Below, in pieces: positions 23,201 through 34,376 of a DNA stretch of 64,000 bases. Position 1 is the first letter of the stretch. Every line of letters begins with the position of its first letter. The DNA is from Curvularia sp. ZM96. Taxonomy: Eukaryota > Ascomycota > Dothideomycetes > Pleosporales > Pleosporaceae. The notes under the pieces are model-generated. The model searched no databases and had not been told where the DNA came from. It saw only the letters and a program-made list of their open reading frames with translations. The DNA is taken from the NCBI GenBank assembly GCA_022457065.1, contig JAJGBQ010000004.1:3782001-3846000 (forward strand), read 5' to 3'. The position numbers and the translations under genes were made by a program.

Positions 23201-24044
23201 TTCATGTCATCCTGCTGCGTTGGTCATTGTATCCCATGAGACATGGGTACACACCCTACTTTTTCCCACCAAAGCCATCATCATGCACAAAGGTAAACAA
23301 TGTTTTCATCGTTGTTTCCGGCTCCCCAGACGTTTCAAGCTCCGGACGCCAGCGCACGAATAGCAAAACACCGCGTAGCCCACGTTCTAGTGTTCCTTCG
23401 TTACTATGGTGGACATGCACAACCCTGCTGCATCGCCGATACATTCCAATCGCCAACTGAAACATAGCGAGCCAGTGGTATCTCTCCGATAACACACTTG
23501 GATAGTAGACCTGCAATTCTGGTGATGACAAGCTTATGAGCGCTTTTTTTCCTTTCTTCTTCCTACTAACGATTCCTGATCCTCCAGTCCTACCTTCTTG
23601 CATGGGCTATCAACCAAGATTGAGACACCATATGCGAGATAGGAGCTGCAAACTTGCTTTTACCAGATTACGGTTAAGAGTAGTCAAAGGTGAGTAACTC
23701 GCTTGCCTAGGCATCGCGGGCCGAGGTAGTGTACATCCAGTGTCTCAAGGCTGCCAAGGGTGGTGCAACTGCCCATATCTGTGATGTGAACTGAGCTCAG
23801 AACCTTGGTAATCTTGACGACACGGCAAGGTTAATCTCAACCAGAAATAAACATGTCGTAAGTAGATGACAGCCGTCGTCGCCGCGGCACTGCATCGTTT
23901 TGGCACATATCACATCGTCGGACTAAACCGTGCTGGTATACTGACAACGCATTGACGAACATAGTGTCCACAAAGTCTGGTCGTGTCTCGAAGCTTCATT
24001 TTTCTTTTTGATCAAGCATCTGTCTGCGTGCTTACTATCTACAC
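20245..24044. other. 3.8-kb gene-free stretch upstream of the small Cys-rich gene
   Basis: GC-rich from 20.3 to 22.6 kb with many overlapping open frames, the longest being 513 codons at 20959-22500 (+). Their Pro/Arg/Ser/His-rich translations lack domains and look like by-products of base composition. From 22.8 to 24.0 kb it is less GC-rich. A minus-strand pair of splice-like sites near 23000-23080 could join two short frames, but this is unsupported. No repeat family was recognised. Confidence 0.5.
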
Positions 24045-25211
24045 TTAGTGCAGCAACCTCAGGACCTTTACTAGGTCTGCTGTGACACCCATGGCTGTGA
24101 CATCACCACCAGCCCCCGCACCCTGGATGATGAGCGGGTTATCGCCATATCGCTTGGTGTAAAACGCAATGATGTTGTCGCTGCCCTTCAACGCCGCAAT
24201 CGGGTGGCTCTTGTCAAACTTCTCCAGGCCAACCTTGACCTTGTTGGCAGGCACATCAACGCTTCCGACGAAGCGAATGACCTTGCCCTCCTTCTCTGCC
24301 TCTGCCTTGAGCTTCTCCATCTCGTCGTCGTACTGTGGCAGCTTCTCAAGGAACTCGTCACCGGAAGAGCAAGACTCAAGCTCCTTGGGGATGAGCGACT
24401 GTACAGGGAAGGAAGTCGGCGACTCGACCTTGAGTCCAGCAAGACGCGCGAGGATAGTCAGCTTGCGAGCCACATCCAGACCATTCAGATCGTCCCGCGC
24501 ATCTGGTTCTGTGTAGCCCTTTTCCTTTGCAGACTTGACTTCAGCTGAGAACTTGCCGCCACCGCCGCCCAGCGGCTGGAACGAGTTGAAGAGGAAGCTC
24601 ATGGTTCCACTAAAGACTCCCTCAATCTTTGTCACCTCGTCGCCTGTCTCGACAAGGTCCTTGAGTGTAGAGATGACGGGCAGTCCTGCGCCCACAGACG
24701 ACTCGTGGAAGACGTAGCCTCCCGCGCCGTTTCCGTTGCTCGCAGCGTCGAAAATCTGCGTCCACAAGTCATAGCTCCCTGAAAAGGCCTTCTTGTTTGG
24801 TGTCACGATGCTGATGCCGTGCTTCAGGAAATTAGGATAGCTATCCGCAACATCTTGGTTGCTAGTGTTGTCTACCAGGACCACCTTTCCAGGCGCCTTT
24901 TGTAGGTATTCGCAGAGCTGTGGGAGGGGAAGGGTCGGGTTGGAGGCGTTTTGAAGTTCAGACTCCCAGTTTGAGAGAGACTTGTAGTCGGCGTGGTAGA
25001 TTGCCTTTTTCGAGGTGCTGAGCCAGATCAGGGAGAGGTAGTAGGGCGACGAGGGCGACTGCGAGAGGCGTTTGGAGAGAGCGGAGAGTTGGGAGAGGAA
25101 GGCCTTGCCGACTCCGCCAGCGCCTGGAAGTGGTTAGCTATGTATGCCTGTATATAAAGATTGAAGCGACCTACCGACAACGGCGATGAAGACTTGACGA
25201 GGAAGAGGCAT
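24045..25211 (-). CDS. hom6: Homoserine dehydrogenase
   Basis: The protein has 371 aa in two exons (25211-25175 and 25123-24045) with a 51-nt intron after the 12th codon. It catalyses NAD(P)-dependent interconversion of aspartate semialdehyde and homoserine, the branch step to threonine and methionine. The N-terminal Rossmann motif is VFIAVVGAGGVGKAFL. Family blocks that follow are VVLVDNTSNQDVADSYP, ISIVTPNKKAFSG, GLPVISTLKDL..GD.V.KIEGVFSGTMSFLFN, EPDARDDLNGLDVARK (substrate-binding) and the C-terminal GAGAGGDVTAMGVTADL. Length equals that of the fungal monofunctional enzyme, with no aspartokinase fusion. It is divergent from the CCDC174-like gene, with 306 bp between the starts. Confidence 0.97.
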
Positions 25212-25517
25212 TGTATGTTGTGTCTGTTCTGTGTCAGTGTTCTGTGTCAATGTCAACGAGGCAATTGATCGCAACAACGAACTGGACGCAATAAGACTAG
25301 ATACGTTTCAATGGCACGAGAAGCTTATGAGTATTCAGACACGAGACTCAACAGCTGCAGAATTGCTAATTCATCATTTGGACGTGGGGGTTACGCAAAA
25401 TAGTACGCGGGGCAGCGGAGTGACGCAACGGCCAGAGGCTCCGGCTCCGACATCGCCTCAGCCCTACGGCGCGCTTCACACCACGCGACGGACCTTTAGG
25501 TCTGCCAAACACCAGAC
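25212..25517. other. Short divergent promoter
   Basis: This 306-bp region serves homoserine dehydrogenase (-) and the CCDC174-like gene (+). I see no distinct element. Confidence 0.5.
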
Positions 25518-26624
25518 ATGTCATCCAAGGACGCCCACCTCTACGGCGCACGCCCAAAGGGCCGCGCCAAAGCAAAAGAAATCTCTAGCTCAAGCAGTCT
25601 CGCCTTCACCTCCACGCTTTCCAATCTCATCAAGAATGCATCCGCCGAATCGAACAAGCCCACCACCGGCGGCCGCGCGCGCCCACAAAAGGAAGACATC
25701 TTCAAGACACACAACAAGAATGTTAAAAAGCGCGCCCTGAAAGACCTAGAAGATGCCGACTTCTCCCAAAAACACCGTGGCCGTACCACCGAGGAAAAAA
25801 CTGAAGACGAAGTTGCCTGGAAGCGCACCAAGCGGCGCATGGAAGAAAAAGCGCGCCTCTATGACGCCCTCAAGCGGGGCGACATCGAAGACGTCGACGA
25901 AAAATACGGCGTAGATTTCGATCAAAAGTGGGCAGACAATCAAGCCAATGGGGCCGCCTCCTCCTCCTCCTCCTCAGACGAAGAAGACGAAGCCGAAGAC
26001 CTCGTCGAATACACCGACGAATTCGGGCGCACACGAAAAGGCACTCGCGCACAAGCCGCCCGCGAAGAGCGACGAAAACGCACTCTCGCCGCCGACGAGC
26101 CCGACCGCTTTACCGCGCGCCCCGCTATGCCTTCAAACCTTATCTACGGCGACGCCGTACAAACACAAGCCTTCAACCCTGACGAAACAATTGCCCAGCA
26201 GATGGCTGAGCTGGCCGCCAAGCGCGACAAGGAACTTACGCCGCCGCCAGAACTGCATTTCGATGGCCGAGCAGAGGTCAGGCAGAGGGGAATGGGTTTT
26301 TTCAATTTTTCGAAGGATGAGGAAGAGAGGAAGGGCGAGATGGCGCGCATGGAGGAGGAGAGGAAGGAGACAGAGAGGGTGAGGAAAGAGAGGAGGGAGG
26401 CGTTGGAGAAGCGGAAGGAGATGCTGAGGAAGAGGAAGAGGGAGGTGCAGGAGAAGAGGAGTCAGGGGAAGGCGGAGAGGTTTTTGGATGAGTTGGGGAG
26501 GGAGTTGTTGGGGGGTGGGGGTGATGACGAGGGGGAGGGCAGTGGGAAGGAAGCGGAAAAGAAGGAAGAGGAAAACAAGGAGGAGAAGGAAAAGGACCAG
26601 GAGGTGGAGGCTAAGGCTGCGTGA
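25518..26624 (+). CDS. CCDC174-like coiled-coil protein (DUF4078)
   Basis: This is an intronless gene of 368 aa. The region VEYTDEFGRTRKGTR (about 167-181) matches the conserved block of the CCDC174/DUF4078 family. Before it lies RLYDALKRGDIEDVDEKYGVDFDQKW, also typical of the family. A Ser run (about 149-154) precedes acidic residues. Residues from about 270 form a long, highly charged Arg/Glu/Lys helix, and the end is Lys/Glu-rich. Human CCDC174 is nuclear and linked to RNA processing; in fungi the role is largely unstudied. The third-position base pattern shifts late in the gene to A/G-rich codons, consistent with repetitive Glu/Lys sequence. Confidence 0.85.
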   Translation: MSSKDAHLYGARPKGRAKAKEISSSSSLAFTSTLSNLIKNASAESNKPTTGGRARPQKEDIFKTHNKNVKKRALKDLEDADFSQKHRGRTTEEKTEDEVAWKRTKRRMEEKARLYDALKRGDIEDVDEKYGVDFDQKWADNQANGAASSSSSSDEEDEAEDLVEYTDEFGRTRKGTRAQAAREERRKRTLAADEPDRFTARPAMPSNLIYGDAVQTQAFNPDETIAQQMAELAAKRDKELTPPPELHFDGRAEVRQRGMGFFNFSKDEEERKGEMARMEEERKETERVRKERREALEKRKEMLRKRKREVQEKRSQGKAERFLDELGRELLGGGGDDEGEGSGKEAEKKEEENKEEKEKDQEVEAKAA

Positions 26625-27461
26625 GTTCTCAGTGTTTTAACACAACATACCGTGATACCCAATATCCAATCCATCTTCCCTGCATCAAACGCAGTATTCA
26701 ACTTCTACCTATCCCTCACTCCGTCTATACCCACGCCAGTCCCATCAATACCCCACGCACAGTCGCAAAATGTACATACCACGGCGTCTTTCACCCGCGA
26801 ACCAAACGTCCCGCTGCCTCCTATGCAGGCCAGTGAATGGCGGAACCGTGAAAAAGGTGAAGCCTAATAGATTGTTTCCGACGGGCCATGCTGGCGAAAA
26901 CATCAAGGAAGGATGGGATACTGTGCAAGAGGCACTTCGCCCGTTGAATGAAGGTAGTGTTGAAGGCAAAGCAGCCATACTTTCATCTAGGACGGAAAAG
27001 AGAAGAAAAGAAAAGGAGGACACAAATGCTTTACCACAACAGAAAGGACGACGTTCAAACGAAAAAAAAAAGAATCAGCTTATCTCCCTCCCTCAGGCAC
27101 TCCATCTCTGTCTCTGTCTTGCTAGCTACTACGAGCCCCCTCTCTCTTTCCATCCCACGAAAAGAAGCCCAGACCAGATGCGTCAAAAAATGCCCCGATA
27201 TATATACGCCTAGATTGTCACAAATCGAATAGATAGAAAAGCAAGAAAAAAGAACGCCCAATCTATGCAAATGGGACTCCGTCTTTATACAACACCCTCT
27301 ACATCCCCTTGTACAAAAAGAGGGAGTTGCGCTGTCTACACATCCTCTCGTCCCCCTTCAACTCCAACTCCCTCGACACAAGTGCCAAGACGAAAAAAAC
27401 TGAAAGAGAGAGAGAGCAAAAGGTTGAAAAAGAAGAAGAAGAAGACGAAGCAGGGAGATTT
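26625..27461. other. Intergenic between convergent genes
   Basis: This holds the 3' flanks of the CCDC174-like gene and the M28B protein gene. It is A-rich, with purine tracts near 27000-27090 and 27390-27450. A 147-codon frame (26770-27213) has no domain and is probably untranslated. Confidence 0.5.
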
Positions 27462-30283
27462 TTACCCTAGCCTCTCTCCCGCTCTCGTCAGCGTCTCAGC
27501 CGTCATCTTGATCGCCTTAGCCGCAGCATCCCAATCCTTCCTCGCAATAGCCTCTCTAGCGAAGGGAAAAACGCTAGCTTCAAGCCCGTTTTCCGCGTCG
27601 GGCGCGAAAATAACGTGTTTGAATTGGTCGCGGTTGCGTAGCTATGTTCACCGTTAAACTCCATAATACTTCTCCAAAACAGAAGACGACTTTTGAACCG
27701 GGAAAGAAAGAAAGAAAGGAAAGAAGACTTACCCCATGCACCCCCTTATCATCCTTACTCCTCGGAATATCCAACAAATCCGATTCCAACCGCGCAATCT
27801 TCGCATTGTGCTGTATCCTCGCCATGGTAACACTGTTCGATTCAAACCCGCCTGTCGCATACACCTGATTGTACCAGCTCTGCTCCCACATGCCAAACGC
27901 CTCCGCCTTCTTCTTGAACATGCTCAGCGCATCGACAAGCGGCTGGAAAATGCCAATATCGTATTCGGCGCCGCCGCTGACTTGCTCGGTCCAGTCGAGC
28001 AGCTGCTTGCCTTCTTCTTGCAGGCTGCGTGCGAAGTCGTCGATTTTAAGGGGCATGATGGGTTCTTGGGCGAGCTCGAGGATGAGGAGCACCCAGAGGC
28101 GCGCGAGGAGCGTGTGGTACGAGAAGGAGGGATCGATGTATTTTTGCATCCAGGAGAGGGTTTCGTAGCAGCTGTGGGAAAGGGGGTTGGGTGCGGCGTG
28201 CGTGTCGGTGGAGCTGGCGAAACCAAAGTCGAAGGAGGAGGTGCCGGCGATAGACTGGAAAGCTACGTAGTCGCTTCCGGCACCTAGGTTCCCGATCTTG
28301 CTGTTTGAGTTGTCCCAGAGTTCTCGTAGTGTCTTGTTTTCGTGAGGGTCAGAGAGTCGATCGAGAATGCGGGTCCAGGCGTGTTGGAAGATGGGCGAGC
28401 CATTGGCCCAGAGCTTGTCACCTGTGACGCCTACGTCGACATTTAGGTATGCGATGGCGCCTTCGCGGAGAGCTTCAATGTTTGCTTCAACATGCTCCGT
28501 AGAGCCGATCCGGTTGTACTCGCCAGCGTCCCAGGACGCAAACTCAATGGTGCGGAGAGGCCGCCAGCCCTGAACACGAAGCTCACCTAGTACGCGCACG
28601 ACTTCAAGCATGACTGCAGTGCCGGAGCCAGGGTCGGCTGCACCAAAACACCATGAATCTCGGTGGTTTCCAATGATGATCTTCCTGCCCGGGTCCTCGG
28701 TACCCTTGAGAGATCCAAAAACGTTGAAGATGCGTTGCTGCTCCACTTCGTCTTGATCATTCTGCAGGTAAACCTTGGGCGAAGTGTCAGGATGACCAGA
28801 GTACCACTTGTCGACATCTGGCACACCGCCGACCCATTCTTCTTGTAGTTCTTCTCCAAATCCTTTGAGCGACTGAAGTAGTTTTTGAGCATCCTTCCAT
28901 GACAACGGAAGACTGGGAATCTTTGGTAGGGCTGGGCTTTTGTCCCGGGATATACGCTCCATCTTTCTCAAACTTGGCTTTCCGGGTGTAAGCACGTCTC
29001 CCATGACCATATTTGTCTGTGCGACTGAGCCTCGCTGTACGCTGTCTCCAGGTCTCCACTTGCCGTCTGGCCAGGGGTTGCCCTTCTTGAAGCCGTCGTC
29101 TGCCGGATCTGAGTACACTAGCACACCAGCGACCCCTGCAGCCTCCGCAGCCTTCAGCTTCATGGCCAGATCAGGTTGTGTACCGTAGTAACGGCATAAT
29201 ACAATTGCACCTCGTACATCCACCCCGCTGTCCCATAATCGCTTGAAGTCACCCTTGTGGCAGTAGTTGGCGTACATGAGAGGACCGGTGGCATTTCCAC
29301 TCGCGGACAGTCCGTGATAGGCAGGCGTCTGCGCCTTTGGTGGGTTGAAGACGGATGGCTCTTCTAGTTTTGCTTCCCAGGCCTTCTCGGGTGGGTTGAC
29401 GATGGCAACCTTGCGGCCGTTCTTCTTCGCGTAATTCATGTATACAAAGTACCTGTCCAAGTTAGCATGGCCCAGAGCGACGCCGAGACGAAACGTACTC
29501 ATCATGTGTAAATGTATCCATATTGGCGTCCTTGAACTTGCCCTCGATCCACTGTCCCAGCACGTAACTTCCCTCGGTGCCCCCAATATGATCGTAGCTC
29601 GTAATGTACTCGAGGTTCTTCTCGATGCGCCAGCTCTCGACACTCTCAACCGCTGTTTGCCGAACCCACTCGGGATTAATTGGAGGTCCAAACCCATTGC
29701 CCATCGGCATCACCTCACTGGAGACCAGGAAGTAAACCAGTATTACAATAACAAAAAGGCCTAGCAACCGCGCAAACATGGACCAGCCTGGCCTGTACTC
29801 TTCCGATATCGTAGGCAAGCGATCCGTTATGGCGCTGAAATTCGGGCGCCACGATGGCCAGCGTATCCGGGGCAGATTCCAGTTGGAAAGCGAATGTCGT
29901 ATACTGTAGAAGCGTTTAGAGAAGCGACTCCGTGCCCGGTTCCGCCTCGACCTTCCTTCTTCGACGGCTTCGGGATCCAGTATCTCCATCTCCTCCATGG
30001 TCTGCCGCAGGTCCTCATCCTGGCTCTCCCGCACCGGGCTCCCAAGATCAGAGTCGCCATCGCTTACAGACTGTACTGACGGCGGCTGATAGTACCCATT
30101 GCGCCTCCGCGGGTCGGACTGGGTATGAACATCTGGGGTCAAAAGACCCTGTCGTTCCGCGTCGTCGCTGATCTCGTTTGGTCCTAGCCGTGCCGGCGCA
30201 TTGCGCGAGGATGTGGCTTCGTCGTATGTGGGGATGGGTGGCGGCGAGGGCTCCCGAACGTAGTTGTGTTTTTCATCGCTCAT
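27462..30283 (-). CDS. Tre1/PSMA-like M28B membrane protein, probable pseudo-peptidase
   Basis: The protein has 894 aa in three exons: 30283-29499, 29452-27733 and 27641-27462. The cytosolic N-terminus is Ser/Pro-rich with PPPIPTYDEATSS at about 15-27, then there is one membrane segment (LLGLFVIVILVYFLV). A PA domain, an M28B peptidase-like domain and a C-terminal helical dimerisation domain follow. This is the architecture of glutamate carboxypeptidase II, transferrin receptor and yeast Tre1/Tre2. All five zinc-ligand positions appear kept: GNHRD, ADPGSG, the Glu in DAGEY, LNVDVG and LSHSCYE. The catalytic base position reads Gly: FASWDAGEY against W-D-A-E-E in human GCPII. Yeast Tre1/Tre2 work with Bsd2 and the Rsp5 ligase in metal-transporter turnover. 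A similar adaptor role is inference. Confidence 0.88.
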
Positions 30284-30702
30284 GGCGAGCTGGAAAGGAC
30301 AGTCGTCCTGGTGGTATTATATAAGGCGTTGCGCAATGTCTTGGTAGGTAGGGGATGCTGGCCCGCAGCGAATGTTCGGTACGAGCGGTTCAAGTGGGTA
30401 AGACGGGGTTATCGATTCGACATGTACATGTTGGGAGGGCGTAAGGAATGGTGACGGCAAAAGATACTGTGGCAATATACGCGACAATGCAAGAAAGAAG
30501 GCGAGAGGTTACGTTTCGTCTCGACGTTGCCGAAGAGACGTCTGGGATAGCGTTGCGCATCATCCGTCGCCGAGACCCTGTCCCAAGAGCTTGGTCCTCG
30601 AACCCCCCATTCCATTCCACCACAACCCGCGTTTGAGACTGGAATCACTATCCTCATCACGACCGTGGTTCGCACAAGACACAATAATCGATTTCACGAT
30701 AT
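30284..30702. other. Short intergenic region
   Basis: This is the 5' flank of the Tre1-like gene and the 3' flank of the short-chain dehydrogenase, tandem on the minus strand. No element was recognised. Confidence 0.5.
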
Positions 30703-31683
30703 CTACATGTTCCGGCCTCCCGTGACCTTGATTGTCTCTCCGTTGACGTAACTGAACAGCGGGCTCGCAACAGCCAACACAGCACTCGCCGCCTCCTTGG
30801 CCGTTCCTGGCCTCCGCAGCGGAATATCTGCGTTCTGCTGACTCTCTGGAATACCAGCCTTCTGCGCCTGCGGTATGCCCAGCGCTACCTTTTCTCCGTC
30901 GGGAGTTGTGACGAAAGCGCCTGCCTCCTTGGCTTGCGTCAATCGCGTCTGGATGTGACCGAAAGCGACCGTGTTCGCGCGCACGCCGAATTGAGGACCC
31001 CACCTAGACATTTGTTAGACTGTTGGCGAGGATAAGGGGACGAGAGAGGGATATACTCTTTGGCAATGGTCTTGGTCATGCCCTGGACACCAGCCTTGGC
31101 CAGCGCATAGTTGATCTGTCCTGCATTTCCGTGTACGCCGCTCGTACTGGAGATGTTGATAATGTTCCTGGGCTCGCCGTCTTTGACGCGGAAGTACGGC
31201 GCTGCTTCGCGGACAATCTTGAATGGCGCTGTGCCGTGCACGTCGACAATAGTGTGCCATTGCTTGTCCGTCATCTTGTGGATGACTCCGTCCCATGTGA
31301 AGCCGGCATTGTTGACAATGATGTGAATCTTGCCGCCGCCAAACTCGGCTGCCTTGGCGATGAGTGTCTTGATGTAGGCGTCGTCGAGCACGTCGCCTGC
31401 TACTGCGATTGCGCTGCCGCCGAATGAGTTGATCTCAGAGGCCACGGCTTCGGCCTTCTCTGCATGTATGTCAGTATACTGCAATGTTCGATATGCGCCC
31501 GATTAACTTACTGGCGTCTACATCAGCAACAACGACCTTTGCGCCCTCCTTTGCAAATAGTTTCGCTGCCTCGGCGCCGATACCTTGCCCAGACCCAGTA
31601 ATAATGGCAGTCTGACCAGCCAACATACCCTTGGGGTAGTTGAGATGGCCAGCAATCTGCTCCACGCGCTTAGAGGACGACAT
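30703..31683 (-). CDS. Short-chain dehydrogenase/reductase (FabG-like)
   Basis: The protein has 291 aa in three exons: 31683-31512, 31459-31057 and 31003-30703. The introns are 52 and 53 nt. Classical SDR motifs are present: TGSGQGIGAEAA (cofactor-binding TGxxxGxG), GDV, NNAG, the active-site Ser in NISSTSG, and YALAK (Tyr-x3-Lys). The last block is VNGETIKVTGG. VVVADVDA after strand 2 ends in Asp, which favours NAD(H). The C-terminal half has an insertion (QTRLTQAKEAGAFVTTPDGEKVALGIPQ) as in fungal 3-oxoacyl-reductase or 3-hydroxyacyl-CoA dehydrogenase-like SDRs. The substrate is not certain. There is no targeting peptide or PTS1. Confidence 0.88.
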
Positions 31684-32954
31684 TTCTACAACAGTACAAC
31701 AATACGACGTGGATTACAAGTTAATAATATTGGAACGCTGAATCTCTTGGGGTAAAGGGATTGCGAGAGTTTATGGAAACTATCTTGAAATGCGGAGTAG
31801 CTCAACCGCGCCCGGCATCACTTCCTGGGACATGCCGAGGTTCCCCACACTAGCGCGTTCCGACTTACTCGTCCCAGGCTCGTCGTTGTTACATGGTACA
31901 CATATAGCCGAGCAGGATTACACAAACATCAGTCAGTGTCTCAAGCGACGATGCTACACAGCTCTTTGGCTCATTGTGGTGTTGTACGGGCTGCAAGAAC
32001 ACTACAATGAGACGCTAAGCCTACTCAGAGAGAAGATGTTAGAATGTCTCTTCTAAGATTCTCTAATTACTGTGATATTCGTTGTTCACGTTCACAGGAG
32101 AGACCAGCGTTAGTATCGGCTTCAGATGTTGTTCTGTGACAAGCGGCTGCACGTTGCCGTACTCAGAGACGATCAAGTTGCCTGACCAGAGGCGTCTAGC
32201 TTTCTGGTACTTGAACTAAGGAATCCCCGCTGCATATGTTTCTTTTGGCTCTCATCTTGATCCTTTTGCTCCTGCTGTCTGTAAATCTGCTTTGGTCATA
32301 GATCGAGGTGTCGAGTTTCTAGTTTGCCCTTGCTAAGCTGTTGTAAGAGCGCCAGTTGATTCTCATCGAAAGGGACGAACAACATTACCAGTGTAGTCTT
32401 TTTGATGTTTTGGATAAATTTGTCCAGAGAGACAGTAATAAAACTACTACAGCGCAATAGTTCTGTTACGTTTATGCAGTATATCTAACCAGTATCACAT
32501 TCATGAGTGATGCAACCAAACACCGTCTTCCCGAATTTGCTCTCAGGGCCGCACGCATAGAAAATCAGTCATACTCAAATGCCCAGAGAAAACCTTGATT
32601 GCTATCGCCTCTACTAGCTAGACCCGATGTTGAAAAAGACACAAAAGCGATAGAAAAGAAAAACAATCCATAAGCATCCCTTGTCTGCCCGGAAAGCCCA
32701 CGCATAACATTCCAAACTCATAAACATAGCAACGTGCCACTCCAACACCGTCGTCTCACACCTAGCTCCCTCTAACTACCTCAACGTGTCGGGACTTGCG
32801 CTATCGAAGCGGAGGCGATCGATTTCGCTTGCAATGAGCACTGCCTTCAAAGTGACTTAATGATGGCAATGGTCTGCTCTCGCAGAGCACGGCGTCGTCG
32901 GTTCCGCCATTCGACACTTGCCCAATTCAATGTGCTTCCTTTCTCGAGGGGTCC
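31684..32954. other. Intergenic, 1.3 kb
   Basis: This lies upstream of the short-chain dehydrogenase and downstream of the PPxY membrane protein gene. It is moderately AT-rich with stop codons in all frames. I see no gene or repeat. Confidence 0.5.
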
Positions 32955-33596
32955 CTAATTCGTTGGACCGGCATCTGATGGCTTAGAAGGAGTCGGGTCT
33001 GTCGGACCTGTCTCAGGCGCGCTTGGAGTTGCTTCGGGCTGAGTTGCTTCGGGTTGAGTATCTTCAGACGCAGCTGCCACGACTCCGGTTGCTTCCGGAA
33101 AGTCGTATGGAGGAGGAGAATCGCTGGGATAGCTCTCATCGCGAACTTCTGCCCCAGGGGCAACGCCTTCGACGATTCTATTGATATCCTGAAGTTCGAT
33201 AGGTTGTGCTGCTGCGCCGGTCGGATTTGCATTCTGCGCTGCTCGCCATGCTCGTACAGAGGATAATCGCCATGGAACTCTGACGGCATAGGCGTAGAAA
33301 GCGCGGAGTTTCTCCTAGAATGTGCTGTCTCTCACCACATGGTGTTGTGGTGACCTTCGCCAGTAATGGTAAATAAACCAGAGACGGGCACCAGCGAGCA
33401 AGAACAGAGTCACGAGTACTACGACTACCCATCCTAATGCGGTGGGCAGTTGTGGTCCTTCTTGGCCTGCGGATTGCTGATCTTTGCCGGCGGATTGCTG
33501 ATCGTTGATCGGGATCCATGGTAGTAGTTGTCTCTTCGTTTCGAAACACATCTCGTCTGGCTGTAGGTGAAGTGGCTGCATCGGGGACGCCTGCAT
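32955..33596 (-). CDS. Small single-pass membrane protein with a PPPY motif
   Basis: The protein has 179 aa in two exons (33596-33336 and 33233-32955), both with lengths divisible by three. The 102-nt intron runs GTGAGA...GCGCAG; other acceptors at the same locus break the frame. A membrane segment lies at about 55-75 (GWVVVVLVTLFLLAGARLWF), followed by a basic stop-transfer (HYWRR). The following tail contains SDSPPPYDF, with PPPY at 127-130, the canonical ligand of WW domains such as those of Nedd4/Rsp5 ligases. It then has QPEAT repeats and a Pro/Thr-rich end. I do not recognise a named family. The layout resembles membrane-bound Rsp5 adaptors, which is inference. Confidence 0.6.
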
Positions 33597-33837
33597 TGCT
33601 AGAAACAGGGAAAGGGTTGTAGACGTAACAACGGGAGGTTTTGGAAGTAGTAGTTATAGTGATGGGATGAATATGAGTTCAAAAGCGATGGGTGGATAAG
33701 AAGCGATAACGGTATGGTAAGAGAGGAATAGTGAAACGGTGAGAGTCGCGTTACTTGAAAGCCCATAGGTCAGGCAACTGGCTGTTTATTCTTCCTCCCG
33801 GTTCAGTCAAATCACGCTTTCCTTCCGTTTCCTGAGC

Positions 33838-34325
33838 GTGGGTACGCCTTCTCAATCTTCTCAAGCTAGTCTCGATTCGCATCTCTCCTCCTCATCAGCT
33901 GCTTCAGGCTGGGCCTGTGCACCTACTCTTTCTCTGCCATGGTCATCTTCGCCAGTTTCGCAAGTTCAGCGACAAAAGTTGTGTCGAATCTGGCAAACAC
34001 ACCCGACGTGGGCCATTTGGTAGTTACACTTTGCTCTTTCCGTCCAGCACACCTCCCCGTTATTGGTGACGAGAATAGAAGCAAAGAACACGCTCGCAGT
34101 TCGGAAAGTCTATCGTTTGAATATTTCCAAATAGTCGGCGATTATTTTGTCTATGGCGCAATGGATCGCATCCCTTTGCAACCTCCAAACTCCCCTAATT
34201 GCTCACACACGCAACCCCCTCCTTCTCAACACCTCATCTACTCTGAGGGGCTCGCTGAGGAGAATGGTCAAGGGCAATCTAGGGAAGAGGCGAACTCCCA
34301 GAGTAGCCCTGGTCCTTTGTTATAA
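33838..34325 (+). pseudogene. Possible degenerate gene relic
   Basis: Two overlapping open frames (33838-34023 and 33939-34325) give pieces such as SNLANTPDVGHLVVTLCSFRPAHLP that read like coding sequence of a fungal F-box/LRR-type protein. The flanking frames are broken and no start or splice model closes. The resemblance is from memory only. It may equally be chance. Confidence 0.2.
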
Positions 34326-34376
34326 GCTCTTCTGGTACATTCTCCAACTGACAACTAAGAAGATTCTTGGAAAAGA

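Noticed and set aside
26770..27213. 147-codon plus-strand frame after the CCDC174-like gene
   Set aside because: Ends in low-complexity Lys- and Ser-rich sequence within an A-rich flank; more likely untranslated.
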